Source: Euleptes europaea
Taxonomy: Eukaryota > Chordata > Lepidosauria > Squamata > Sphaerodactylidae
Reading direction: 5' to 3'
DNA length: 64,000 bases
Assembly: GCF_029931775.1 (NCBI RefSeq)
Contig: NC_079322.1
Coordinates: 23,944,542-24,008,541, forward strand
The translations under genes were made by a program, and so were the position numbers. The notes below the pieces were generated by a model. That model made no database searches and was not told the origin of the DNA. It saw only the letters and a program-made list of their open reading frames with translations. Positions 1 to 11,874 of the stretch are shown piece after piece (position 1 is the first letter of the stretch; every line of letters starts with the position of its first letter).

Positions 1-30
1 TTAGTTGTTATCTTTTAAACTAAAATTCCA

Positions 31-150
31 GAGGGGTAGCCATGTTAGTGTTTTTGCAGCAAAATGGGGAGGGGTATTAGCACCTTAAAGACAAACAGAT
101 TTATTGTGATATATGCTTTCATGGATTGGAATCCACTTAATCAGATGCAT
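31..150 (-). mobile_element. Linear fragment of a Penelope-like(?) interspersed repeat
   Basis: This resembles the left part of the fold-back repeat at 32870-33080: the GTAGCC-TGTTAG start, the block around CACCTTAAAGAC, then the sequence before the core. On the minus strand, positions 144-117 read CTGATTA, one A, a 6-bp stem (GTGGAT/ATCCAT), then GAAA, a decayed hammerhead-like arrangement. This copy is linear, with no inverted second arm. The Penelope assignment is inference from the fold-back relatives; the interspersed nature is seen directly. Confidence 0.5.
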
Positions 151-477
151 CAAATTTGTCTTCAGTGGACGGATACGTACACACACAATCATAGTGGGAG
201 AAAATGTAAAACAAGTGAAAAGGCATTCAAATGCAGGAGCAAAATTTTACCTCATGAGCATCATTGCCTTTTGATCCCATTATTTATAATGTTTTTCTTC
301 TATTTCTATCTCTGTGGCCACTTTCACACATCTTGAATATTGCACTTTCAACCCACTTTCAATGGACTTTAATGATCGCTTGCAAGTGCATTTTGCCATT
401 TCACACAGTAAAATCTAGCTGCCAAGTGCATTGAGAGTGGATTGGAAGTGCATTATTCAGCATGTATGAACGCACCA

Positions 478-509
478 TGTGTGTGTGTGTGTGTATGTAT
501 GTGTGTGTA
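478..509. repeat. (GT)n microsatellite
   Basis: A short, slightly interrupted GT/TG run. It has no associated gene. Confidence 0.8.
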
Positions 510-1172
510 CAGGATATAATTCATGCATCCAATTTAGTGCCTTCTAGTCTATGAGAGCTGATGCCTCAATCAATTTGCTAGTCTTTCAGATGCTACACAA
601 CTCCTGTCTTTTTAACTGTATCATTTATTGCAATTGCTCTAAAATTGTATTGATAGAACTGAGTCCCAATGAACCTACAGGGAAATTAACCCAGTCTAAG
701 TGCTCTGATCTTGTAGAATATTTTTTTTCCTAACTTGGTACCATGCACGAATCTAAAACACGTTATTTATGGGTGTTTTTTTGGTCAGCCAGAATTTATG
801 ATGGAGATATCTCTATTGAACTCAGCTGAGAGCCATTTCACACATCAAGTAGGCAGAGACAAATCTAGGTTTGTGACCAACCAGATACTCAACAGGAAGC
901 TGATGAGTGTACTGGTATGGTACACACACTTGCAAACATGTGTATCACATTCATAATCAGGTGTACACAAACCACCAGGGGTGTACATATGAAATGTAAT
1001 TTTTGAAAAGGTTTAAGCAAATTATGTACCGGTAGATGTTATTCACACAGCCATTTTTCAGTGAAATTTTGAGATTGATTTTGCCCATTCTAATTCATTG
1101 CTGTACAAGTCAGATACTCAAAGAATGTTCTGATTAACACATATTTGGGTTATTATGACTTAAGACCCAAAT

Positions 1173-1553
1173 AGTGATGTAGTGGTTAAGAGAGGTGGTT
1201 TGGAAGAGTAGACTCTGATCTGGGTTTTATTCCCCACTCCTCCATATGAGCGGCAGAGGCTAATCTGGTGAACTGGATTTGTTTCCCCACTCCTCCACAT
1301 GAAGCCAACTGGGTGACCCTGGGCTAGTCACAGCTCTCTCAGCCCCCCTACCTCCCAGGGTGTCTGTTGTGGGGAGGGGAAGGGAAGGTGATTGTAAGCC
1401 GGTTTGTTTCTCCCTTAAGTGGTAGAGAAAGTCAGCATATAAAAACCAACTCCTTTTTCTTTTTCTTTTTCTTCTTCTTCTTCTTCTTCTTCTTCTTCTT
1501 CTTCTTCTTCTTCTTCTTCTTCTTCTTCTTCTTCTTCTTCTTCTTCTTCTTCT
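1173..1553 (+). mobile_element. tRNA-derived SINE ending in (CTT)n
   Basis: The head has a box-A-like GTAGTGGTTAAGAG and a degenerate box B. The body is the squamate SINE body around GGGTGACCCTGGGCTAGTC and TGTTGTGGGGAGGGGAAGG, and the tail AAAACCAACTC runs into a long CTT array. Related copies lie at 11611, 25235, 25976, 40546, 41371 and 54576. The array creates false poly-Phe, poly-Ser and poly-Glu frames on both strands. Confidence 0.8.
1451..1553. repeat. (CTT)n microsatellite, SINE tail
   Basis: A near-perfect CTT run directly follows the SINE tail, as in other copies of this family. It probably grew from the SINE 3' tail. Confidence 0.9.
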
Positions 1554-3184
1554 AATTTAATTGACTTGTGGGTATGCAGTGCTGACAGACAAAATGTATT
1601 TATTGTCACATTTTAAATTGGGAAGGGGAGGTATGTCATCTCTACATGTGTAATACAATTTCCCAGCATTTCAGTTTTTGTGTAAATGAGTTCCTGTATG
1701 TTCATCTGATTACCAAATAAAAGCAATGAGATCTCCACTTGGTTTGAATCCTAGTTCTGTGCCAAGGATGGTTTGTTTGTCTAATGGATTGATGGAGTGG
1801 ACTAAGTATTCATCACTCTTAATCTCCTCAGCAAGACAGTGCCTCCACTCACATACAAAGCACATGTCTTCCCAAAGTGGAGGAGGTTAGAAATCTTTTC
1901 CACTATTATCATTAGCAGAGTGGGAGCTGCTACTCCGTGGGCCCTCCCCACTCTGCTTAGTAACAACAGACATTGGAGGCTCAAGATGCTAAGCTAGTCC
2001 TTGGGTCCCTCTTGCCCAAGACTGTTGACTCTATCAGTGGTTGGTCAAGATTTTGAGCAGAGACCTTTGCCAGTCCTGCTACTTAAAAGACACTAGAGTC
2101 TGAACCTGTGACTGTCTTCTTTCACTGATCTATACTCCCTTTCCTAAAGTTGCTAGCTCATGAAGCAACTCCTTCCCTTGCTGCCAAAGCTCTGGCTACT
2201 GAGACTTGGAACGACTTTGTTCTACCCTTTTAAAGAAAAACCAAGTTTATTATATTTTTTTCAGGATGAGTTACTATTAAAAACAAGAGGAGTATGGGTT
2301 CTATAGAAGCTAACAAGGCAGAGAGGACTCATTTAGGCTTAAACAAGCCTCCGTTTGAGCCACAGTAGGCAAGAATAACGTTTCAGGCTTCAAAAATGTG
2401 AAAATCAACCCAGTCGTCCCAACTGCATCAAGCACTGCAAAAAGCGGGAGACAGAAATTGTATGAAGGGTTATCCCTTCCTTGGATTTACTAGAGAAGCT
2501 TTAAGGAATTCAGAAATGAAGATGGTAGTGCTGTGTCTTGATTTAACTGGACTGAAATAAAGCTGGACTCAATAAAGCTCAATGAACAAAGACAGGAATC
2601 TCCGCTGTCCACATGACTGGCCTATCCTGGTCTGATAGACCAGATATAGGACAACCTGCACCACACTAACCACTAGCCATGTATCATGGCCATCCAAGTG
2701 TTTGACAACCTCTTTGGTTTTGCCAGGAGGCTTATCCTCCCTGTATTGGGTCACCTTTCATGATTGGTGGACTCCAACCAACTTTAGTGGGTTCCAAGTT
2801 GTGCAGGACTAACATACAGCCCTATTACTATGATGGGCTAGAGAGTGACATGCACTGACATGGGTACTGTGGCACTACCGTGTGAGGCTTGTTGGCCAAT
2901 TCATTGTTGGTCACTTCCAATCAGTCATTAGAATTTCATGCTGTTATGTACCAGGCTTGCAGAGCTACAATTCAACCATATTAACAAGAGAATATCTGGA
3001 GACTCACAATGCCAACAAGACTACAGGTTGTAACACCAATGGCACATTAGTGTATAGACCAAATCTTATATATTCATTTGCTACTGGAATGGTTACAAGA
3101 ATCAAGTACAATTTAATAAGGAACTGAGGAGTGCATATTTGTTTTAATTATTCCCTTCTGAGATGACTTTTTTTATTTTTGAAG
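1554..3184. other. No recognised gene or repeat
   Basis: Only short open frames occur here, up to 81 codons at 2882-3127, with no convincing paired splice sites. No repeat family is recognised. It may be intergenic or a first intron of the plus-strand gene. Confidence 0.4.
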
Positions 3185-3247
3185 GTTCAAAGCAACGCAC
3201 AAATGACGCACCAGTACCGAATTCCTCAAATCGACTTACTTTGCCAG
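3185..3247 (+). CDS. Candidate 63-nt exon (unknown gene)
   Basis: A pyrimidine-rich tract ending TTTTTGAAG precedes a 63-nt block that ends CCAG followed by GTTAGTAAG, a good donor. Two of three frames are open (VQSNAQMTHQYR... in phase 0, or SKQRTNDAPVPNSS... in phase 1), so it would preserve frame if skipped. Neither open frame joins the open frame of the exon at 5131 directly. It could be 5' untranslated or there may be a missed exon between. It could also be chance. Confidence 0.35.
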
Positions 3248-3746
3248 GTTAGTAAGTGCCGTCCTTTTAATATAACCACAGAAGCCTCTGGTCAAGAAGT
3301 TATTGGTGATGTTCTGTGATGGGAATTGACTCCTTTGGTGCTCTTCCTTTGCATTGTCTGTTGGTTAGTGGTCAAGTGACCATTTTTTCCATTGTCTCAT
3401 TAATTTGTACTTTTATATACTCTCCCATGGTTAGCATTCAAATACTGTGCTGTGATAAGCAGGAAATTTTTGGAATGAGTCAGTAGAGTGCAGAAAAGGT
3501 ATTTGACTGCATTGAGTTGGAAAGTAGATGATGATCTCATCTCATTACTCTGTGCTTAGGAAACAGTTACTACAGTGTCATAATCTTCTTTACATCTTTG
3601 TTGCTAATGCAGAACAAGTGAGGTTTTTATTTTAAATTATCCTATATCTTGGGGACTGTGGGTTTCCGACTGTTCTCTCATCCAGTGCACCTCATTTGCA
3701 CTCACAGAATAGGGAACCCCCACCCATAAAAGGTCAGCTTTTTCAC

Positions 3747-3927
3747 TAGGGTTGACGACCTCCAGGTACTAGCTGGAGATCTCCTGCTATTTCTCCCCTG
3801 GAGAAAATGGCCGCTTTGGCAATTGAACTCTATGGCATTGAAGTCCCTCCCCTCCCCAATCACCACCCTTCTCAGGCTCCACCCCCAAAATCTTTTGGTA
3901 TTTCCCAACCCTGAGCTGGCAACCCTA
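3747..3927 (+). mobile_element. hAT-type MITE (TAGGGTTGCC family)
   Basis: It starts TAGGGTTG and ends GGCAACCCTA, with the family core CTCCAGGTACTAGCTGGAG and the conserved CTCTATGGCATTGAAGTCCC. The 8-bp flanks TTTTTCAC and TTTCTCAT agree at 6 of 8 positions. Confidence 0.85.
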
Positions 3928-4247
3928 TTTCTCATGGGGGGGGGGGGTTTCTATGCCTTAAGCTCATGCCCAGATCTTTAGATGCCTGGATGGCAAGAAT
4001 GGACAGTGGATGAGCCAGATGGGAAGACGGGGGGGGGGGGGGGCAAGGCAGCTTTTGTGGGGAGGGAGGGCACCGGAAAACACACATAGCCCTGAAGGGC
4101 CGATGGGTGAGGATAGTGTGGCTGGCAGGTGCCAGGCAGAGGGAAGAGAGAGAATGAAAAGGAGAGTTTTTGCAGAGGAGGGGTTCTCTGGAACTGTCTG
4201 TGTGAAAAAGGAATGCTCTCCATTGACCTTGAACTGTCCAGGTCAAT

Positions 4248-4466
4248 GGGGAAGGGCAGTGGCTCAGTGGTAGAGCATCTGCTTGGCATACAGAAGGTCC
4301 CAGGTTCAATTCCTGGCATCTCCATTTAAAGGGACTAGGCAAGTAGGTGATGTGAAAGACCTCTGCCTGAGACCCTGGAGAGCCACTGCCGGTCTGAGTA
4401 GACAATATTGACTTTGATGGACCAAGGGTCTGATTCAGTAGAAGGCATCTTCATGTGTTCATATGT
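4248..4466 (+). mobile_element. tRNA-derived SINE (GTGGCTCAGTGGTAGAGC type)
   Basis: The box A is GTGGCTCAGTGGTAGAGC and the box B is GGTTCAATTCC. The body around GGACTAGGCAAGTAGGTGA ends near CTTCATGTGTTCAT. The head looks like a tRNA gene, but the long SINE body and the other copies at 39358, 43522 and 57936 show it is a SINE. Confidence 0.85.
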
Positions 4467-5130
4467 GACCTCACGTCACCGTTCTGCCATTTTTTTCAGC
4501 ATGTGTACAAAGAGAGGCAAGACAGGTGGCTGCCTTTCTCTCTACTAGCAGCAATTCCTTCTGGGAAGTAGCAAATATATATAGTCCAGGTTTCAAGAGG
4601 GCTCCACAACCTTTCCAAGGGACCCGATTCGTGGGTTGAACCCCACTGCATACTCTGGTCATAGCTTGTTGCTGGATCATAGCTGAGTTCTATTATGACA
4701 GACGTGGTGGGACACAATGACATTTGCTAAAGTAACCCAAGGTTCAGCCGATGTTTTTTTCCAGACAATCCAGTGAGCCTTAATGATCCTTGGAATTTTT
4801 CCCCCTCTGACACCTCAAAGCTCCCCACACTATAATGTCATCTGGCACATGTGGACGGTGACTGAAAATAAAAACTCTGGCACCTGATGAAGGTGCCGCC
4901 TTATGAAGACCTTTCTTATGCCATTTACCCGAAGCAATTCCTAAAACCAAGGTACCGTACAGTCAATAGCAATACATGTATTCTAGCCAAACGCTCACTT
5001 CCTCTAGCTGTGGCCTAGTGCATTTTTGTAGTTTTAGATGTAGGTATCTTCTGCTTCAGTTTAGTGCTGCTGTTGCTTATGCATTTCCACTGGGATTGAC
5101 CGATGCCCTTTTTGTATGGCGTTCTTTCAG

Positions 5131-5235
5131 AAGACTAAGAGCTTCTTCAGAAGAGCATTGCCACATCAACATGCCAGCCCGATTGCTTGGAGGCATTTTT
5201 AAGAAAAGCATGCGCTTCCTGCACAAAATGTTCAG
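5131..5235 (+). CDS. Plus-strand gene, first recognised coding exon
   Basis: The acceptor is GTTCTTTCAG and the donor is TTCAG/GTCAGT. The frame starting with one completing base is open throughout and ends in phase 2. It has an ATG at 5171 with A at -3, giving MPARLLGGIFKKSMRFLHKM and one Phe. The peptide is short, basic and amphipathic. Upstream of the ATG the frame stays open to the exon edge, so translation may begin in an earlier exon. It joins in phase to 9887-9936. I do not recognise the protein. Support rests on splice signals and phase agreement over three exons, not homology. Confidence 0.5.
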
Positions 5236-6869
5236 GTCAGTATTAGATCCACCTCTCATTCTACTGACACGTAGAATGAAATCTGGGCTTAGAACTGTTC
5301 CAGATCCTCATTGACTTAGCATGGTGGGGAAAGGGTTTACTTAAGCGATCTCCCTGATCCAGTTAGGGATGATGGATGCAAGGACGCAGGCCATACCAAT
5401 GTGAGTCCTTAACTGAGAGAGACTTGCTTGTGCAGACCCAATGTTGTATGCAATTCCACAACTTAATGCAGAAACCAGAACTGAGCTCGTAGCCCTGTTT
5501 AGATACTCTGAATAGTGCTGAAAGGCTCAGTATGATGAAGGGTGACGGTGTACGTCTGTAGAGGTCCCCCCCCCCCAATCTCTCATCTCTGCTGAACAGA
5601 TAATTGATGCTGTTCAGTGTATCTGACTCGTACTGCACACAGATACATTGGAATCCGAACAGTACAAGCAAGGATGCGCTCTTTCACAGTGCACCAAACC
5701 AACATTGTATGGGCAGAAAATGACAGTAAAAAGCCTTGGGTTGGATGCTGTGAATCTGGTCTAATAACAGTGAAGCCTTTCCTCGAGAACAAAGACTTTT
5801 ATCCCATGGAAAAGCAAAGTTCCCTGAACCCAAGGAAGGCTCCACCACTAGTAGAATGGAGTCATGAGATGCAGGTGGCTCTGCATTGGGTTGCAGTGTG
5901 TTCACCCTTAAGGTGGTGGTTAGAACTCGGTGCCCTAAAACATAAGAACTGGTACAGGTACCCAATCCTGTACACAAAAGCATCAAGTTCATGTTCTGCC
6001 TGCCAGTACTGATGAGACTTCAGTGCATCTTGGGTTACTACACATTGCGAGCATCACTTGAGGAAGAGAAGTGAAAAGAGGAGTCGAGTAGCTCATTGAT
6101 TAGGCAGAGAGGGGGGGGAGAGGGAGGAGGGAAAGAAGGAGAAAGGGGGGGGAGAGAGAATATCCATACAGAATGGGGATTCGAACCTGGGTCTTCCAGG
6201 TCCTAGTCCAGCATGCTAACCACTATGCAACACTATCTCCAATTCCAAACATTATGAAATCTGATGTTGAGCCATAGCTAGTAAGATAGGAGCACTATGT
6301 TAAAAGTACTGACATCCTTCAGTAACGAAAGCAGTGTGTTGCCATGCATTGTGCAGTCAAAACAATTATGTGAGTTAAGTAAAAATACATGCTATCCCTC
6401 CTGTATATTAGCAGAAACAATGTCTCTGTTCTTACATTAATATTTCTGGCTTTTCCCCCCTTCAGATCACCTGAACTCAAAAACCAGCAACAATGAGTAT
6501 CTACCATAAGGAATCAGAGGCAACCATTTAAAAAACAGATTTTTCTTTCCAAAAAACAAATTGTTTTACTGTTTCCTCCCCCCCCCTGTCCTTTGTTTTT
6601 AATATTATGGTCCATGGCATAGTTCAGAGTTTAGTCCTGTTCACCATGGTCACATCTTACTCTCTCCTCAGAACTTACATACAGATCCTGTCTGAATGGA
6701 ATTTATGCAGCCAACTGTACCGTGTTGCTTTCTTTAATAAAGTTCTGCCACACAAATATGTATTTTCACAGGAACATGTTTGTGAAGTGAAGATTTTTTA
6801 CCCCGTGCATCTGTCTGAACAGTGATGCCGCTTGCATAATATTTAAAATATTTGTCAGATTAGAGGGGA

Positions 6870-7136
6870 GTGGACATATTCATGGAGGAAAGGGGTATTC
6901 ATGGCTACTAGTTAAAATGGATACTAGACATGTTGCATCCCTATTCTCTCCAGGATCAGAGGAGCATGCCTATTATCTTGGGTGCTGTGGAACACAGGCA
7001 GGATGCTGCAGCTGCAGTCGTCTTGTTTGGGGGCTTCCTAGAGGCACCCGGTTGGCCACTGTGTGAACAGATTGCTGGACTTGATGGGCCTTGGTCTGAT
7101 CCAGCAGGGCTTTTCTTAGGTTCTTATGTTCTTAGT
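6870..7136 (+). mobile_element. CR1-like LINE 3' end
   Basis: The segment around GGCCACTGTGTGAACAGA and TTGATGGGCCTTGGTCTGA, ending TTCTTATGTTCTTA, matches the 3' end common to squamate CR1-like LINEs. It is truncated at the 5' end, with no reverse transcriptase frame left. Confidence 0.65.
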
Positions 7137-7435
7137 GTTTGATATGACTGTCTGCTTGTCTCAGAATTTAGGCATTTCAAGCCAGACAGGTGTGTGTGCT
7201 TTGTTTGTGTGCATAACCCTAGCTTGATGTCCATTCTCGCATGCAAGCAAGATGCTATGTGCGTAGTTGCAGGTCTGCTTTTGGCAGTTATGACTATGCA
7301 CACATAGCTTTCATAAGAATTATACTATTGCATTCAGATGTCACAACAAGCTCTAACGACTGGGGTTTCTTGATGCACGACACTTATGCCACCCTGTTGA
7401 GTCACCGACCACTGGTTCTTAACTATGGACCAGTG

Positions 7436-8492
7436 GTTCCAGTTGGGGAGTTCGACGGATGCTAGGCGGCAAGCTCAAGGCTGGACTCAGATAAGGAGCT
7501 GATTTTTGTATTATTTTGACTTTCCTCGAGAGACTTAACCAGTGCTTTGGTATTTTGCCAGCCTAGTGTCTAGTTGCGTCGGGCGCTCCCTGGGCCAGAC
7601 CTGGCCCCGTTGCCCAGCAGCATCTCCAGCTCCCAACAACCCATGCAAAGAAGACACAGCCCAAGTTTGGATGAAAATGGCCGCAGCTTTTATTGATTGC
7701 AGCAGCAAGGCATTGGCATGGCATGGGGGCGTTATCCTTCCATCGACCTGCCACCTCTGCAGGCCGATGCACAACTCCCAGCACCCCTGCTGGGACCAGC
7801 TTGAGATGGCAGTTCCTGGGACACACGAGGATGGCAGCCAGCTGTGTGGTCCCCTGCCACTGGGAGGGAGGCCACCCTGACAGCCCCTAGCTGGGCTTGT
7901 CTCTGGCAGCTCCCCTGTCTTGGCATGTCCCGCTCCAGCCTCCCCCAAAATCCCTTAACAGGATCCTCCATGCAAGGAAAAGGGGCACGCAGGCCGGCTT
8001 TCCCCCCAAACTGGATCCGGCCCCGATGCCAAACCGCCAAAGCTGTGACAAACAAACATAACGCTCAACAAACTAAATATTTTATACAGCGGTGGACGGG
8101 TGGGACAAACGGAAGCCCAATGAGGGCAGAAGCAGGCGAGGCCTCCGTGTGCGCAGGGAAGCTGGCACTGAGTGGAACACCTAGGTCCGTCCTCCAGGAG
8201 GCCCGTCCCCTGGGAGCCTTGAGCCTGATGGCTCATTCAAAGCGAGGCTCCCAGCACCCGTGTGAACACGCGGCGAAGCACATGGCGTCGGGCTGAGACG
8301 CCGCCCTTGCTTTGCCGCTGCCCGCCCGAACAGACACGGGAGAGCCCATCTCCAGCAGGCAGCCCTTGGCTCCCCGCGCTCCAATGGCCACCGGCCTCCC
8401 CACAAGCTCCAGCTCGCTCTTGCCCTCCCTGGCACAGGCAGGCAACCTGGGGCTCTGCAAGGTTAGTTGGAGCCACGCTTATTCAAGTATTC
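7436..8492. other. GC-rich 1,057-bp insertion, unclassified
   Basis: This GC- and CpG-rich block lies between two perfect copies of AACTATGGACCAGTG (7421-7435 and 8493-8507), in otherwise AT-rich surroundings. No terminal inverted repeats and no clear poly(A) tail are seen. Several overlapping frames of 60-150 codons occur on both strands, as expected from base composition. The 15-bp duplication fits target-primed insertion of a retroposed sequence. On the minus strand a TATAAAATATT string lies near the middle. Its family is unknown to me. Confidence 0.55.
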
Positions 8493-8629
8493 AACTATGG
8501 ACCAGTGAGGTAGGATGGAATGACTATTAACTGACCAATGAAACTTCTCATGATACATTTTAACTCAGAACTTCAACAAATCATATTTTTTATCCTTACC
8601 TTTGCAATATATAACAGTTCTGTACAAAT

Positions 8630-8914
8630 TAGGGTTGCCAGGTCCCAGTTAGGAAATTCCTGGAAACCTTGGCGGTGGAGCCTGGGAAGGGTGGGGTATA
8701 AGGAGGAGAAGGACCACAGTGGAGTATAATGCCATAGAGTCCACCCTCAAAAGCAGCCATTTTCTCCAGGGGAACTGATCTCTTGATCAGTTGTAATTCT
8801 GGAAGTTCTCTAGGCCCACCTTAGGGATGCCAGGTCCCTCTTCGCCACCGGCAGCAGGAGATCAGTTGTAATAGCAGGAGATCTCCAGCTAGTACCTGGA
8901 GGTTGGCAACTCTG
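8630..8914. mobile_element. Composite hAT-type MITE
   Basis: It starts TAGGGTTGCCAGG and ends GGTTGGCAACTC. The flanks GTACAAAT and GTACAAAC match at 7 of 8 positions. An internal TTAGGGATGCCAGGTCCC marks a second copy nested or recombined inside. Confidence 0.8.
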
Positions 8915-9004
8915 GTACAAACCCATTTGGTCATGATTAACAAGGCTGTTTCTTCATAATTTCTACAAGCTGAGATTTTAAACCTTGGTTAAATCTTAAT
9001 TTAC

Positions 9005-9416
9005 AATCCAACCTCCAGGTGGTGGCTGGAGATCTCCCACTATTACAACTGATCTCCAGGTGACAGAGATCATTTCACCTGGAGAAAATGGCTGTGTTGG
9101 AAGGTGGACTTTATGGCATTATACACCCTTAGGGTTGCCAGGTCCCTCTTTGCCACCGGCGGGAGGTTTTTGGGGAGGAGCCTGAGGAGGGCTGGGTTTG
9201 TGGAGGGGAGGGACTTCAATGCCATAGAGTCCAATTGCCAAAGCGGCCATTTTCTCCCGGTAAACTGATCTCTATTGGCTGGAGATCAGTTGTAATAGCA
9301 GGAGATCTCCAGCCGCTACCTGGAGGTTGGCAACCCTATATACCCCAACTCCACCCTCCTCAGGTTCCACCCCCCAAATCTCCAGGTATACCCCAAACCG
9401 GAGCTTGCAAGCCTAT
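9005..9416 (+). mobile_element. hAT-type MITE split by a second copy
   Basis: The left half starts at CAACCTCCAGGTGG, and the right half resumes after 9338 and ends near GCTTGCAAGCCTA. Its ends are eroded, so it is older than the copy inside it at 9130-9338. Confidence 0.75.
9130..9338 (-). mobile_element. hAT-type MITE nested in an older copy
   Basis: The ends are intact (TAGGGTTGCC and GGCAACCCTA). The 8-bp flanks TACACCCT and TATACCCC agree at 6 of 8 positions. It is inserted in the middle of the 9005-9416 copy. Confidence 0.85.
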
Positions 9417-9886
9417 GCCAAAAGCACCTCCAGGTTGCTTAGGCCCTGGCATCCAGCCTTCCAGGCAAACTGGAGAGCAGTATCAAACTGGGAAATGTTC
9501 CATCAAGCTTTGCCATTATGAGGTGAGGGAGCTGGAAGCAGGGAGGAGAGTGCAGGAGCACAGTAAATTGTTCCCGCCTGAAGCCAATAACTTGCTGTGT
9601 TGCCTGAACTGAGCTGGGTCTGCATTTATTCCACACACCCACCATATTCTCCCCTTGAAGAATAGCTTGTCAGCACTATCCTTATTTGACTGGGTCCAAC
9701 TGCCATGAGCTTTAGTGCACAAAAATCAGTTAACAAATATATAGATGTTGGTGGACATTTTTTTAAAGTAATATTTCACTCACACTCAAAGACATTTCTG
9801 ACTACTGAAGCTACTGCCACACTGATAAGCTGAGTGGCAAGGTGTTCAATATTGCTAACCATTTGCATTTCCAAAACTCATCGCAG

Positions 9887-9936
9887 TTTTGAAAAAGATG
9901 ACTATTATCATCCAGCACAAGGTGGTATGCGTCGAG
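9887..9936 (+). CDS. Plus-strand gene, 50-nt internal coding exon
   Basis: The acceptor ends ACTCATCGCAG and the donor is CGAG/GTAAGTGG, close to consensus. Entered in phase 2 from 5131-5235, it reads S-FEKDDYYHPAQGGMRR and leaves in phase 1, the phase needed by 14868-15037. The opposite open frame would require a blocked frame in the exon before, so this reading is favoured. The peptide is charged and Tyr-containing and is not recognised. Confidence 0.55.
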
Positions 9937-10589
9937 GTAAGTGGTTCTTAAAGAGACGTGTAGTATACCTCTTTCAGGTAATGTGTTGTATTTTTGCACC
10001 AAACCCTCCCCCCCCACCCACTCAAAGTTTCCAAGTAAAAAATCTCCATGGTATAAAAAAGTCTCAACGTCTAGCTTTCCTTGTATCCACAGAGGTTTCC
10101 AAAGACTGTTTCACAAAAGTTGTGTATCTCTGCCAACAAAAGTCAACAAATGAACGAATATAAAACCCACACAAAAATAGGGGGGGAAATCATCTTCTCC
10201 AAAAGTCAGTTCAATTTTTACCATCTGCACCACTTGGTTAGAAATGAATCTTACCTTCCTCCCGTAGTGACACCCGTGTGATCCTCCTTGCATCTCAGTG
10301 AGAAAGGCGGGATATCAATAAAGTAAATTAATACATTTCTAAACATGAACTTACTTTTCAGTGCACTGATTTCATGGAAATGCTTCCCATTCATTGATCC
10401 TACCATTAAACCAGCATATCGTGAATTGAGTTCCGTGAATGGGAGATGCGCAGAGAGCACCGCCATGCTTTTATTCATGCCTCTTTAATTGTAATTGTAC
10501 AGAAGATTTTTCTAGATGGACATCCCAATCCTAAAGGCAAAAAAGGGTTTAAAAAAATTGAGCAAATGGAGAAAATCTCCCATTACCTC

Positions 10590-10830
10590 CAACGGGGCTG
10601 CACCACCCAAAAAGGTAGCACGGCACCGCTGCAGCGCGAGGGGGCGTTTGTGGGGCGAAATGGGTGAGGAAGCTGCCTGATGGCAGCTCCTCCCCCAGAA
10701 ATGCCCCAGGAATGCCCCCCCCCCACCAGCACAGGCTTTCCCTTCTGGGAAAGCCCTGCCAGCATGGCTGCGCCGGCGGCAAGGGCCGGCGGCGCCTGGA
10801 TGCCATCATGTTTGCCCCGGCACTGGTGTA
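10590..10830. other. GC-rich segment, unclassified
   Basis: A short CpG- and GC-rich stretch sits within the second intron of the plus-strand gene. It resembles the GC-rich interiors of the elements at 14057 and 23447, but I could not find matching terminal repeats. It is probably a decayed DNA transposon. Confidence 0.3.
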
Positions 10831-11610
10831 GGTGCCACCTTATTCCTTGTTAAGTTGGCATCTACGTCAGTGTGCGGTCACGCCGGCTCACTGCAGCACT
10901 TTGTACTGCAAGGGATGGATTCCAGTTTTGAATCATCCTCCACAGAAAAAAAACATCTGTGCAAATGGAAAAATAGCACAGCAGAAAATCCATGCAAACA
11001 GAACACTAGAACAGGATTTCTTTGCTTTGCTAAGCTGGTTTTCTGGTTGGAGGACTTCTTAACATACAGAATACCTTATAAACGGTGACACCCCATAAAA
11101 TGTAACCGACATTCTGAACTGGGGCAGTCCATTTTACCACCTTATTCTCCTAATCCTCAATGTCAGCTCATGCCTTTCTGATGGCTCTTTATTTTTCATT
11201 TTCCTTTATTATTTCTATTAATGGAAATAGTTGCTCTCCTTGTGATTTGAACAAAAGCCATTCTTTTTCCCTGCAGGTAAATTCTGTTCTTGGGCAGAGA
11301 ATGAATATGAATTTTCCAGTATCTGTAATGAACCAAAAAATGTGCTTGGGAGAGCAAGTATAATTTGTATTACAAACCTCCCTGTATCTATCCAATGCCT
11401 GTACTTCCCACAGCCAAAGAAAGAGAAAGTGTGTGTGTGTGTATAGATGAATAGCAGCAGAGTGTCTTCTGTATATTTAAGAGCAAAATGCAAAGTTTTG
11501 GACCATGAGTACCTTTGCCTAGGAGCCTGCCTGGAAAAATATTCTTCATGAAAGATTTATGCAAAATGGTCATATGATTTTTAAGAGGTTATTCTTTTGA
11601 AATTCATGGG

Positions 11611-11874
11611 ATGCCAGCGTGGTTAAGAGTGGTGGATTCTAATCTGGAGAACTGGGTTGGTTTTCCCTCTCCTACACATGGAGCCAGCTGGGTGACCTTG
11701 GGCTAGTTACAGTTCTCTCTGAACTCTCTCAGCCCCAACTACCTCGCAAGGTGCCTCTTGTGGGGAGAAGAAGGGAAGGCGATTGTGAGCTGGTTTGAGT
11801 CTCCTTAAAAAGGTAGAGAAAGCTGGCATATAAAAACCAACTCCTCCTCCTCCTCCTCCTCCTCTTCCTACTCC
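11611..11874 (+). mobile_element. tRNA-derived SINE with (CTC)n tail
   Basis: It has the same family body as 1173-1553: GTGGTTAAGAG, CTGGGTGACCTTGGGCTAG, then AAAACCAACTCCTCCTCC. The tail has become CTC repeats. Confidence 0.8.

Noticed and set aside
1367-1609. Open frames of poly-Phe and poly-Glu on opposite strands
   Set aside because: They are created by the (CTT)n tail of a SINE.
4250-4320. tRNA gene-like sequence with boxes A and B
   Set aside because: It is the head of a SINE. The long SINE body and other copies in the window show this, and it does not fold as a complete tRNA.
7535-8530. Many overlapping 60-150 codon frames on both strands
   Set aside because: High GC content lowers stop frequency. 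No domain or consistent frame is seen.
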